From a virus: a stretch of DNA of 55,049 nt. Shown piece after piece: positions 1 to 6,224 of the stretch. The notes beneath the pieces were generated by a model. It made no database searches, was not told the DNA's origin, and saw only the letters and a program-made list of their open reading frames with translations. The first letter of the stretch is position 1, and the number at the start of each line of letters is the position of its first letter. The DNA is taken from IMG/VR virus record IMGVR_UViG_3300035180_000125, positions 1-55,049 of that record; one strand, given 5' to 3'. Position numbers and translations under genes: made by a program.

Positions 1-2
1 AG

Positions 3-354
3 TGTCGTTTTTATGACACACCAATATGGGGTGTTGAGTTTGCTCAATCGGCAGTGCTAGAATTGAGGCTCCACAACCGAGGAACAGGAGTTCAAGTGAG
101 CGGTACGTCAAGCTACGAAGTGTTCAAGCAAGCTGAAGCTCGCATCAAGAACAAGTCTGGGGGACATCAAGGACGAGGTGATCGTTGCCCTATGGAAGCA
201 GTCCGTTGAGCTGCTGGCACAATGCAAGAAGCTTCAAAAATCTCTTGACACAGATGCCAGAGATGCCGCACAATCCTATCATCAAGACGACATCGCTCAG
301 TCCAGGGCAGCGATAGCCGCTGGCATGAAGATGCCTGTTGTTCCAAACATTTGA
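3..354 (+). pseudogene. Small phage protein, frameshifted, open at left edge
   Basis: No family is recognised. A GTG at 96 preceded by AGGAG (86-90) starts a charged, helical protein beginning VSGTSSYEVFKQAEARI. The same frame is open back to position 3, so the gene may begin outside the window. The frame closes early, but coding-like sequence (ALWKQSVELLAQCKKLQKSL) resumes one frame over and ends at TGA 352-354. The switch falls on a run of five G at 159-163; four G would restore one 85-residue protein. The lesion could be a read error or a real frameshift. Confidence 0.5.
34..63 (+). promoter_or_regulatory. Sigma-70-like promoter
   Basis: TTGAGT (34-39) and TAGAAT (58-63) are separated by 18 bp and lie 33 bp before the GTG at 96. 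The site overlaps an open frame, so it could be coincidental. Confidence 0.35.
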
Positions 355-364
355 AAGGAAGATC

Positions 365-517
365 ATGGATTTGCAACGTATTGTGAATGGATGTCCAGAC
401 ATCGCAGCGAAAACGTTCAAGCTAAGCTTCATAGCTAGCTGGATGTTGACTGTTCCAATTGACGGTGCAGACTGTACTGACGAGTTAGGCATGTACATGG
501 CTGGAAATGAAATCTGA
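365..517 (+). CDS. Hypothetical small protein (50 aa)
   Basis: ATG at 365 follows the ribosome-binding site GAAAGGAAG, placed just after the preceding stop. The product begins MDLQRIVNGCPDIAAKTF and has two cysteines and a hydrophobic centre (SFIASWMLTVPI) that is too short to be a clear membrane helix. No family is recognised. It is the last reading frame before a 345-bp non-coding stretch. Confidence 0.5.
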   Translation: MDLQRIVNGCPDIAAKTFKLSFIASWMLTVPIDGADCTDELGMYMAGNEI

Positions 518-535
518 CATTCTTGCCGTAGACCG

Positions 536-565
536 GAAGATTTCCAAAGTGATTTCCCACTTTTG
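536..565 (+). repeat. 30-bp imperfect direct repeat, copy 1
   Basis: This unit carries the core ATTTCCCACTTTTG and matches the unit at 730-759 at 26 of 30 positions by eye. The two copies start 194 bp apart in a gene-free stretch. Confidence 0.6.
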
Positions 566-729
566 AGAGTAATCTGAAAGCTGAGCCAGGATTGCTGGAT
601 AGCGTCTGGGCTTTTGGTACTGTATATTTTGCGGTAAGCCGGGAGATTTTCAAGCTGAAATCCTGTATTTCGCACTGGCGAAGTACGGCATACACCTAAA
701 AGATTTCTAGCAACATTTGCCAGATTTCA

Positions 730-759
730 GAAAATTTCCAAGATAATTTCCCACTTTTG
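730..759 (+). repeat. 30-bp imperfect direct repeat, copy 2
   Basis: Second copy of the unit at 536-565, ending in the same ATTTCCCACTTTTG core, about 15 bp before the promoter at 774. Confidence 0.6.
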
Positions 760-773
760 CAGCCATTTGGCTG

Positions 774-809
774 TTGCACAACAAGCGTGCTTAGTGTAAA
801 CTTGCACGC
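774..809 (+). promoter_or_regulatory. Promoter with operator-like inverted repeat, before MazG-like gene
   Basis: TTGCAC (774-779), a 17-bp spacer and TAAACT (797-802) form a sigma-70-type promoter. GCGTGC (785-790) and GCACGC (804-809) are inverted repeats flanking the -10 box, so a bound dimer would cover the promoter. The gene at 863 is the obvious target. Confidence 0.5.
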
Positions 810-862
810 TAAAGTCTTGGGCACCTACGGCCCTGCACAACAACCCTGAAGAAAGGATACAG

Positions 863-1333
863 ATGTCAAAGACCTCATTTCAAGCCGTTGCAGACATGAA
901 TACGGCATTCGGCAACAAGCGCGGGAACTATGCCAATATCGACTGGCAGCGCCTTAAGTCGCAGTGCAAGAATATCCTTGACGAATACAATGAGCTTCTG
1001 GAAGCTCTCGGAGATGAGAGCCCTATCAAGGTCCGCGATGCGCTTTGCGACATCCAAGTATTTGCTATGGGCGCTCAACACTTCATGGGAGTTGACGGGG
1101 ACGGGGACATGCAAGACGTAGTTGACGGCGTTATGACACGATTCATCAAGAGTCAAGAAGACCTTGAAAAGACTCGGGCATTCCACTGGCTTCGCGGCGT
1201 GACTGAGACGTACACAGAGGGCCAGTTCCCGACGATGGTGCTGAAGAGTTCGTGCGATCAACCAGACGCGCCAAAGGGGAAGTTCCTCAAGAGCGTTAGC
1301 TACTCGGACACTAAGTTTCGCCAAGTGAATTGA
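863..1333 (+). CDS. MazG-like NTP pyrophosphohydrolase
   Basis: A 156-residue all-alpha protein resembling the MazG/HisE (PRA-PH) nucleotide pyrophosphohydrolases. The acidic metal-binding pattern is visible: helix 1 has DEYNELLEAL (about 40-50) and the next has RDALCDIQVFAMG (about 58-71), the usual EExxE and DxxxD arrangement. Such enzymes hydrolyse NTPs or dNTPs to monophosphates and often belong to phage nucleotide modules; some lower alarmone levels. ATG 863 follows GAAAGGA. The gene has its own promoter and stands apart from the operons to its right. The substrate cannot be read from sequence. Confidence 0.8.
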   Translation: MSKTSFQAVADMNTAFGNKRGNYANIDWQRLKSQCKNILDEYNELLEALGDESPIKVRDALCDIQVFAMGAQHFMGVDGDGDMQDVVDGVMTRFIKSQEDLEKTRAFHWLRGVTETYTEGQFPTMVLKSSCDQPDAPKGKFLKSVSYSDTKFRQVN

Positions 1334-1404
1334 CGGGCTAGCTGAAAGACTGGCACGGCTATTCGTCCGATTCTTTCTTTTCTGGCGTGCTGGTCAAGTT
1401 TGTG

Positions 1405-1471
1405 GACAATTCCACAGAATCTGTGATTGTCGGGCGATATATCGCCTAAGTCCACAGACCCGAAAGGGTCT
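1405..1471 (+). other. Cluster of strong inverted repeats (possible structured RNA or control site)
   Basis: Three structures lie in 67 bp. First, GACAAT-tc-CACAG (1405-1417) pairs with CTGTGATTGTC (1421-1431) around a 3-nt loop. Second, GGCGATATATCGCC (1433-1446) is a perfect 14-bp palindrome. Third, AGACCC-GAAA-GGGTCT (1456-1471) has a tetraloop and a short T-rich tail and may terminate transcription from 863. No gene is seen between 1334 and about 1520. Confidence 0.5.
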
Positions 1472-1482
1472 TTCAAAAGCCC

Positions 1483-1511
1483 TTGACAGGGTTTTCTGAA
1501 AGCCTCAAAAT
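1483..1511 (+). promoter_or_regulatory. Sigma-70-like promoter
   Basis: TTGACA (1483-1488), a 17-bp spacer and CAAAAT (1506-1511), directly after the hairpin cluster and before the small frame at 1571. Confidence 0.5.
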
Positions 1512-1570
1512 ACAGGCACTGAATCACAAACCCAGTAAAGGCGCCAGAACAAGCCGCGCAGGCCCTGAAA

Positions 1571-1636
1571 ATGGCGCAAGCATGGGCAGACATTGGCGAG
1601 CATGTGCGGGTTGAAATGCGCCAGCGTTTGAACTAG
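1571..1636 (+). CDS. Very small protein (21 aa), tentative
   Basis: ATG 1571 follows AGG at 8 bp and encodes MAQAWADIGEHVRVEMRQRL plus one residue. The same frame is coding-like back to an ATC at 1523 (37 residues), which also has AGG six bases upstream but no standard start codon. The predicted transcription start near 1518 would remove that ribosome-binding site. The function is unknown and the gene is weakly supported. Confidence 0.25.
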   Translation: MAQAWADIGEHVRVEMRQRLN

Positions 1637-1664
1637 ACGAAGTAACCACACAAACAAAAGGGGC

Positions 1665-1693
1665 TTGACAAGCTAAAAATCAGGCCCTAGAAT
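1665..1693 (+). promoter_or_regulatory. Sigma-70-like promoter
   Basis: TTGACA (1665-1670), a 17-bp spacer and TAGAAT (1688-1693) are near consensus and lie 33 bp upstream of the ATG at 1727. Confidence 0.65.
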
Positions 1694-1726
1694 GCAAAGC
1701 ATCAAACAACGCAACGAAAGCAAATC

Positions 1727-2125
1727 ATGGTCTACATTCAACGACGCGAAGGTCGCAATCTGGGAACTGTGGACGAGTTCACGACGTACAAGGAAACCCG
1801 CGCAATGCTTAAAGAATACCGCATGGCTGACCCGAATGCACACCACTACATTTCAAGCCGCGCACGCTGCGCCGTGCAACTGGCACAGGCTGAAGAAAAA
1901 TCCCGGCAAGGAGGTTATTCGTTTGAATGGCAGATTGACCCTGATGTGACGGCCGCAGACTGGTCTGATGATATGGATCATTCAACATGGTTTTGCACGA
2001 TGTATAATGATGAAGGAGAACACGTTTCAAGCCTAGGCGGGATTGATTTCGGCCCGTCCGGCTCGCCTTATGGCGACAATTACAGGCGAGTGATTGAGGC
2101 AGAACTTGCAAGCGAAATCGAATAA
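1727..2125 (+). CDS. Conserved phage hypothetical protein (132 aa)
   Basis: ATG 1727 is preceded by GAAAG at 7 bp and by a near-consensus promoter. The N-terminal half (MVYIQRREGRNLGTVDEFTT, then KEYRMADPNAHHYISSRA) resembles a small family common in proteobacterial phages. The C-terminal half is acidic and aromatic (DWSDDMDHSTWFC, LGGIDFGPSGSPYGDNYRR). No catalytic motif is recognised. It is an early gene under its own promoter. Confidence 0.7.
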   Translation: MVYIQRREGRNLGTVDEFTTYKETRAMLKEYRMADPNAHHYISSRARCAVQLAQAEEKSRQGGYSFEWQIDPDVTAADWSDDMDHSTWFCTMYNDEGEHVSSLGGIDFGPSGSPYGDNYRRVIEAELASEIE

Positions 2126-2131
2126 CCATAC

Positions 2132-2160
2132 TTGACGACTCGAAATAAATCGTGTACACT
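2132..2160 (+). promoter_or_regulatory. Sigma-70-like promoter
   Basis: TTGACG (2132-2137), a 17-bp spacer and TACACT (2155-2160). The -10 box abuts the GTG at 2161, so a transcript from here would begin inside that frame and mainly serve the gene at 2313. Confidence 0.55.
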
Positions 2161-2283
2161 GTGAAAAAGAACGGCGCATTTTGGGAAGTCCGCAGCAGCG
2201 CAGGAATTGTGCAATTCCGAAGCCTGCGCCGTGTAAACTGCGTGGGCTGGGTGAAAGAAAACACGCCGAAAACTGAAGAGTGA
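2161..2283 (+). CDS. Hypothetical small protein (40 aa)
   Basis: GTG 2161 opens a basic frame (VKKNGAFWEVRSSAGIVQF) that ends at TGA 2281-2283, followed by TAA. No ribosome-binding site precedes it because the -10 box touches the start codon. It would need read-through transcription or a later start. No family is recognised. Confidence 0.35.
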   Translation: MKKNGAFWEVRSSAGIVQFRSLRRVNCVGWVKENTPKTEE

Positions 2284-2312
2284 TAAAGACCCCGCGACAA
2301 AGGAATACCAAA

Positions 2313-2444
2313 ATGCAAAATAACGCACATTACGCAAAGACCATCAAGACCCGCCAGCAGGAACAGAAGAGCGAAGAGCAGCGCGCACGCTTGCAAAAGC
2401 GCCGCATGTGGGAACGAACGAACACCAAACGGGAAGCAGTATAA
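2313..2444 (+). CDS. Hypothetical small basic protein (43 aa)
   Basis: ATG 2313 follows AAAGGA at 9 bp. The product is rich in Q, E, K and R (from TIKTRQQEQKSEEQ onward) and is predicted helical, perhaps nucleic-acid binding. It ends 12 bp before a strong terminator and is probably transcribed from the promoter at 2132. Confidence 0.55.
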   Translation: MQNNAHYAKTIKTRQQEQKSEEQRARLQKRRMWERTNTKREAV

Positions 2445-2456
2445 CCCGCCAGAAAC

Positions 2457-2486
2457 AAAGCCCGCCTAGTGCGGGCTTTTGCTTTT
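2457..2486 (+). terminator. Intrinsic terminator
   Basis: AAAGCCCGC (2457-2465) pairs with GCGGGCTTT (2471-2479) around CTAGT, followed by TTGCTTTTG. The core AGCCCGCCTAGTGCGGGCT recurs exactly in the terminator at 12706-12728. Positions 2487-2629 hold no gene, only a small hairpin GCGCC-ACA-GGCGC (2523-2535). Confidence 0.8.
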
Positions 2487-2629
2487 GTGTTTGGCGTTAA
2501 TCCGCAGGAAGGCCGCTAGAACGCGCCACAGGCGCCGATACGCTAGCAGGGCAGGGCCAGCATATAGGCGAAGCATTGCAGACGATCCTAGGCCGTTTTA
2601 ACAGGTTTTACCATTCCGTCTGTGTGGCG

Positions 2630-2657
2630 TTGACAAGTTCGCTACCCGTGGCACAAT
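2630..2657 (+). promoter_or_regulatory. Sigma-70-like promoter
   Basis: TTGACA (2630-2635), a 16-bp spacer and CACAAT (2652-2657), upstream of the small gene at 2689. Confidence 0.5.
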
Positions 2658-2688
2658 GCGAAGCATCAAAACCAAGCCGCGCCGCAAA

Positions 2689-2940
2689 ATGTCTGATTCT
2701 GTCATGTTGAAAGTTTCCGCCCTTCTGGGCCGTTCGCCCGCTAACATGCTGGCACAGGCGGAAGAGTGGGAAGCCCGCGCTGCCAAGAGTCTGCCACCAG
2801 GGCGGGTTTTCAAATACGGTGCCATGAGTGTGTCTGTTCCGTTTGAGGCTACGTATGAAGACGTTATTCAAATTGCGACAGACCTTCTAGAGTTCGCAAA
2901 GAACCAACTACAAGCCTCGACAGAGGCTGCTCACCACTAA
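2689..2940 (+). CDS. Hypothetical protein (83 aa)
   Basis: The same frame has an ATG at 2656, but that overlaps the -10 box, so the ATG at 2689 is preferred despite a weak ribosome-binding site. The product begins MSDSVMLKVSALLGRSPANM. It is amphipathic with a mid-protein PPGRVFKYGAMSVSVPFEAT stretch and a helical C-terminus. No family is recognised. A terminator follows at 2947. Confidence 0.5.
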   Translation: MSDSVMLKVSALLGRSPANMLAQAEEWEARAAKSLPPGRVFKYGAMSVSVPFEATYEDVIQIATDLLEFAKNQLQASTEAAHH

Positions 2941-2946
2941 CAAACA

Positions 2947-2971
2947 GGGCCGAAAGGCCCCATTTTCATTT
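2947..2971 (+). terminator. Intrinsic terminator
   Basis: GGGCC-GAAA-GGCCC (2947-2960), then CATTTTCATTT. It is short but GC-rich and sits between the genes at 2689 and 2981. Confidence 0.6.
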
Positions 2972-2980
2972 GGAGGTTTC

Positions 2981-3220
2981 GTGAACACCGAAGAACTTAA
3001 GCGGCCTGTTGTAAAGGCTCCAGAAATGGTGGACATCATCGACTACCCGCCACCGATAGGAAACAACTTGCTCGCCATCAGCATCGGTGGTAAACTTTGC
3101 GAAGTTACATGGAAGCGCGGAGACGAAAAGCACTTTGTCTCTTGGATGCCGTACCCTAGAATTCCAGCCAAGTCGAAGCAAAGGGTGCATGACATGTACT
3201 TCAATGGCTGGCGAACGTGA
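2981..3220 (+). CDS. Hypothetical protein (79 aa)
   Basis: GTG start at 2981 with TGGAGG (2971-2976) at 4 bp. The product begins VNTEELKRPVVKAPEMVDII and contains a beta-rich centre (NNLLAISIGGKLCEVTWKRG). No family is recognised. The stop is 7 bp before the start of the cell-wall hydrolase, suggesting co-transcription with 3228-4907. Confidence 0.6.
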   Translation: MNTEELKRPVVKAPEMVDIIDYPPPIGNNLLAISIGGKLCEVTWKRGDEKHFVSWMPYPRIPAKSKQRVHDMYFNGWRT

Positions 3221-3227
3221 AGAAAGT

Positions 3228-3725
3228 ATGAAAAATGCAGGAATTTCTATTTACAATTCTCGCAGCCGCAGCAAGTTTCGCGGCTATTGTCGCAGGGCTG
3301 TTGCATTGTCAGTGAAATCTGCTATAGTGGCTGCATGCGTGTTCTATATGCCGACGTTTGCAGAAGCAATTCCAGAGCGTCATGAAAAGTGCCTAGCATC
3401 CGCTGTGTACCACGAAGCACGGGGCGAGAGCACTAAGGCGCAACGCGCAGTTGTTGACGTAATCGTGCATAGAGCTGTAGAATCAGGGCAGACATATTGC
3501 CAAGTAGTCTCAGAGAGAAGTCAGTTCTCTTTGTACAGGAAGCATGGCATCAAGAGATACGACACAGACCAAAAAGAGCTGCTATACTCCGCACTGACCC
3601 ATAAACGAGTTCTCAACGATGAGAATTTCAAGTTCTTCTATAGCGGGAAGAAGCCTCGGTGGGCAGGCCACATGGCCTGCAAGCCTATCGGAAAACTGAC
3701 ATTCTGTAAGGAAAGAAATGGCTAA
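3228..3725 (+). CDS. Exported SleB-type cell wall hydrolase
   Basis: A 165-residue protein of the Hydrolase_2 (SleB) family, peptidoglycan hydrolases of the lytic transglycosylase type. A Sec signal peptide is visible: basic N-region, then VKSAIVAACVFYMPTFAEA ending near residue 44. The conserved YHEARGES, with the likely catalytic Glu near residue 62, and the later VIVHRAVES and QFSLY blocks follow. ATG 3228 is preceded by GAAGAAAG. It lies among early genes, far from the late GH19 endolysin, so it may act on the wall during infection rather than at lysis. The palindrome TTCTCA-N4-TGAGAA lies inside it at 3610-3625. Confidence 0.8.
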   Translation: MKNAGISIYNSRSRSKFRGYCRRAVALSVKSAIVAACVFYMPTFAEAIPERHEKCLASAVYHEARGESTKAQRAVVDVIVHRAVESGQTYCQVVSERSQFSLYRKHGIKRYDTDQKELLYSALTHKRVLNDENFKFFYSGKKPRWAGHMACKPIGKLTFCKERNG

Positions 3726-3915
3726 AGACCTGGCAACACAGTGGGAATACAAGTCATACGTCTTCCAGCTCGATGCGCTTGACAGGGCGGAGAAGCGCAT
3801 GGTACAGTTCAAAGACAGCAAGGCGTATGAAATGTCCGGCTTCAAAGCAAGAGACTCTGCAACAATTTCAGAGTTCTACAATAAGTACCCTAAACTCAAA
3901 AAAGGAGTAGAATGA
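3718..3915 (+). CDS. Hypothetical protein (65 aa)
   Basis: ATG 3718 overlaps the hydrolase stop by 8 bp and is preceded by GGAAAG, so the two are translationally coupled. The charged helical product starts MAKDLATQWEYKSYVFQL. No family is recognised. Its TGA overlaps the thyX start (ATGA). Confidence 0.6.
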   Translation: MAKDLATQWEYKSYVFQLDALDRAEKRMVQFKDSKAYEMSGFKARDSATISEFYNKYPKLKKGVE

Positions 3916-4907
3916 GTAAGACTGAAGGCCAGTACGGCATCAAAGCTACCGTCATTTGCGACAGCATTTCTTCGGCTGGCATTCGATTCACGACGTTTGA
4001 AATCGAGTACCCACGGCTGATCCTCGCAGAGTTCAACACGCACCGAATGTTGTCCCGAAACTCTGCAAGCAGCCGAGCAATCCCATTCCTAAAGATGGTC
4101 GAGCAGCTTACTGCACGCCCTGTGCGCTTCGGGCAAGCAAACCCTGGAATGCAAGACAAGGGTGTTGACTTCGACGCCAACATTGAAGTAGAATCTGACT
4201 TCTGGCGAGCTGAAGGTAGCCCTGAGCACATCTGGAGCGAAGCTCGGGAACACGCTGTAGAGTTCGCAAAAGGCATGTACGAGGCTGGATACCACAAGCA
4301 AGTGTACAATCGACTTGTTGAGCCTTTCCAGATGATGAAAACTGTTGTTTCTGGCACGGAGTTCGGTAACTTCTTCTGGCTGCGAGACGACGATGCAGCG
4401 GACCCGACGATTGCAGAGCTGTCGCGCTGCATGAAGCTGGCAATGGCTGGGAGCGTCCCTCTGGAGCTGGAAGACGGCGAATGGCATCTTCCGTATGTCA
4501 AAGCTGTGAGAAATCTCACAGGAACTCTTAACTACTTCATCGAAGCTGAAAAAGAAGGTTTCTGGATTCCGCTTGACGAGCGTGAAGCAATTCATGTATC
4601 ATCTGCACGTTCGGCGGCGGTGAGCTTCAGAAACACGGACTACGGCCTCGAAAAGAGTGAAGAAGTCTATGCCCGACTTGTCGGTGACAAGCGTAAGCAC
4701 GCATCTGCGCTGGAGCATCAGGCAACTCCGATGATGCCAACGACGTTTGGAGACTCGGACGATCAAGATGATTGGAACATCCCTACAATGCCGCATACGT
4801 GGGAGCGTGGGATTAGCCACATGGATCGTCAAGGCCGTCTGTGGTCTGGCAACCTTCACGGGTGGATTCAGCACCGAAAGTTGATTCCCGGCGAGAACAT
4901 GGAGTAA
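3912..4907 (+). CDS. thyX: FAD-dependent thymidylate synthase ThyX
   Basis: A 331-residue ThyX, which makes dTMP from dUMP using methylene-tetrahydrofolate and reduced FAD. The signature (RHRxxSxNxxSxR type) is present as HRMLSRNSASSR at about residues 43-54, and the phage-type QVYNRLVEPF segment is at about 135. It is longer than bacterial ThyX (about 230-250), as many phage versions are. ATG 3912 follows AAAAGGAGT and overlaps the previous stop. With ribonucleotide reductase and dNMP kinase downstream it forms the dNTP supply set. Confidence 0.95.
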   Translation: MSKTEGQYGIKATVICDSISSAGIRFTTFEIEYPRLILAEFNTHRMLSRNSASSRAIPFLKMVEQLTARPVRFGQANPGMQDKGVDFDANIEVESDFWRAEGSPEHIWSEAREHAVEFAKGMYEAGYHKQVYNRLVEPFQMMKTVVSGTEFGNFFWLRDDDAADPTIAELSRCMKLAMAGSVPLELEDGEWHLPYVKAVRNLTGTLNYFIEAEKEGFWIPLDEREAIHVSSARSAAVSFRNTDYGLEKSEEVYARLVGDKRKHASALEHQATPMMPTTFGDSDDQDDWNIPTMPHTWERGISHMDRQGRLWSGNLHGWIQHRKLIPGENME

Positions 4908-4909
4908 CA

Positions 4910-5023
4910 GTGGCAAGGCTAGTTTTTGTTTTCGGAATTGTTTGGCTACTCTCGTTTCTCTGCTACACTGCGTTTCGGAGTTCAACTCTCAAACAGAAGC
5001 TGATCTTTGCCAAGGGGCGCTAG
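4910..5023 (+). CDS. Small membrane protein (37 aa), possibly frameshifted
   Basis: GTG 4910 opens a hydrophobic helix (VARLVFVFGIVWLLSFLCYT) and stops at TAG 5021-5023. In the next frame a second hydrophobic helix (ALVAIFTASVATAVLAAIII) runs to TAA 5083-5085. One extra T in the TTT near 4974 would join them into a protein of about 58 residues with two membrane segments. Whether it is one or two genes cannot be decided here. Confidence 0.4.
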   Translation: MARLVFVFGIVWLLSFLCYTAFRSSTLKQKLIFAKGR

Positions 5024-5093
5024 TCGCCATTTTCACAGCATCCGTGGCAACCGCTGTACTGGCAGCGATTATCATCTGTTTCTAACCAGTACA

Positions 5094-5896
5094 ATGAGAA
5101 AGTACATGAAGAAGTTTTTTGCTACCATAGCAATCGCAGCACTGGCTATCGCCTCTACTGGCTGCACCCGAATCGAAACCGGCGAGGTCGGGGTGCGAAT
5201 CGGTTACGACAAGCAATTGAAGCAGGGCGAGCTGCTTCCGGGAAGCTTCAATCAAACTCTTGTCGGGTCAATCATAACGTTCCCTATTAAGGATGTGTCC
5301 GCAGTCATTGACAACATGACGCCGATTGCAAAGACGACAGCACGATGAAGGACTTTGACCTGTCAGTCATCTACAGCATCAACCAAAGTCAAGTTGCAGG
5401 ACTGTACAGCTCGAATAGCCGCAGCTTCCACGCGGAAGCTAACGGTGATATCTACCTGATGTGCAACTATGTGACGCAGACCGCACGGAACGCAGCGTAC
5501 AAGGCTGCGCGAGAGTACGAAGCACTGACGATGAACGACAACCGCGAGGCGATGGAGACTCAAATCAAGGCCATCAACGCAACGCTTCAGGCTGAAGGAC
5601 TTGGCAACTCGATCACGATTTCGCGTGTTCAAATCCGTGGAGTTGTCCCGGCAGACTCTGTGGTTGCTAGCGCAAACGAGCTTGTGCGAGCAAAGAATGG
5701 CCTGCTGCAAAAGGAAGTCGAAGTTCGCACGGCAGAGGCCGAGAGCCGTCGAATCGCTGCCCTGAATGCCAATGCTGGCGCGATCCAATACATGCAGGCA
5801 GCGGCACAGATGAAGATTGCGGAAGGTATCGCTGCTGGCAAGGTCCAAGCAATCGTTGTGCCCTACGACTTCAAGGGCATCATCAACACCAAGTAA
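5094..5896 (+). pseudogene. Prohibitin/SPFH-like lipoprotein, split by a frameshift
   Basis: The first part has a lipoprotein signal (MKKFFATIAIAALAIASTGC, lipobox near residue 20) and the start of a band-7/prohibitin domain (TGEVGVRIGYDKQLKQGELL). Its frame ends at TGA 5343-5345. The rest of the domain (ATG 5345; DFDLSVIYSINQSQVAGLY, then a coiled-coil tail rich in E, A and R) continues in the next frame to TAA 5894-5896. One extra G near 5331 would restore a continuous protein of about 267 residues (IAKDDSTMKDFDL). The start could be 5094 or 5106. SPFH proteins scaffold membranes; in a phage this one might protect the host envelope or block superinfection. Confidence 0.7.
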
Positions 5897-5899
5897 AGC

Positions 5900-5939
5900 T
5901 TGACAACTCGCCGAAGCTGCATACAATAGCGGCTTCGGC
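5900..5939 (+). promoter_or_regulatory. Sigma-70 promoter with inverted repeat over the -10 box
   Basis: TTGACA (5900-5905), a 16-bp spacer and TACAAT (5922-5927). GCCGAAGC (5910-5917) and GCTTCGGC (5932-5939) are perfect inverted repeats flanking the -10 box. It drives the operon starting at 5969 (replication genes). Confidence 0.65.
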
Positions 5940-5968
5940 TTAGAACCAACCAGAAAGGAACTTACAAG

Positions 5969-6220
5969 ATGGCGATGTCACTCAACAAACTGATTTCCAG
6001 CGTTCAATCTCGAATCGCTCAGCGTGCAAACTTCATCTCTGTACGTGAGCAAGACTACCTACTGTTCAAGTTTCTCAGCCAGTACCAAGTGACCAAAGCA
6101 ATTCGTGAAGAGTTGAAGGTGATGGGCAAAGATCAAAAACTTGACAAGGACGTTCTGCGAGAGCTTTGCTGGACTCGCCAGCGACGCCTAGCTACGAAGC
6201 GTTTGATTTCACTGGCGTGA
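5969..6220 (+). CDS. Hypothetical basic protein (83 aa)
   Basis: ATG 5969 follows GAAAGGAAC. The product is helical and basic (MAMSLNKLISSVQSRIAQRA, later WTRQRRLATKRLISL). It is the first gene after the promoter and ends 4 bp before the primase-helicase, so it is probably a replication-associated or DNA-binding protein; that is inference from position only. Confidence 0.6.
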   Translation: MAMSLNKLISSVQSRIAQRANFISVREQDYLLFKFLSQYQVTKAIREELKVMGKDQKLDKDVLRELCWTRQRRLATKRLISLA

Positions 6221-6224
6221 CCCG

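Larger units (their letters stand above)
518..862 (+). other. Non-coding region with direct repeats
   Basis: No convincing gene is seen on either strand; the leftward open frames here also run antisense through neighbouring genes and have no ribosome-binding site. The stretch holds two copies of a 30-bp repeat (536-565 and 730-759), a TGCACAACAA repeat (775-784 and 834-843), a promoter and an inverted repeat. It is a candidate control or replication-initiation region. Confidence 0.45.

Noticed and set aside
190-695. Leftward open frames overlapping the first genes
   Set aside because: They have no ribosome-binding site, run antisense to coding sequence at 96-517 and cross the repeats; the composition is unlike a protein.
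5084-5095. TACAAT before the lipoprotein start as a second promoter
   Set aside because: It shares AACCAGTACAAT with the promoter at 31211-31222 but has no acceptable -35 box at 16-18 bp, and the ATG overlaps the -10 box.
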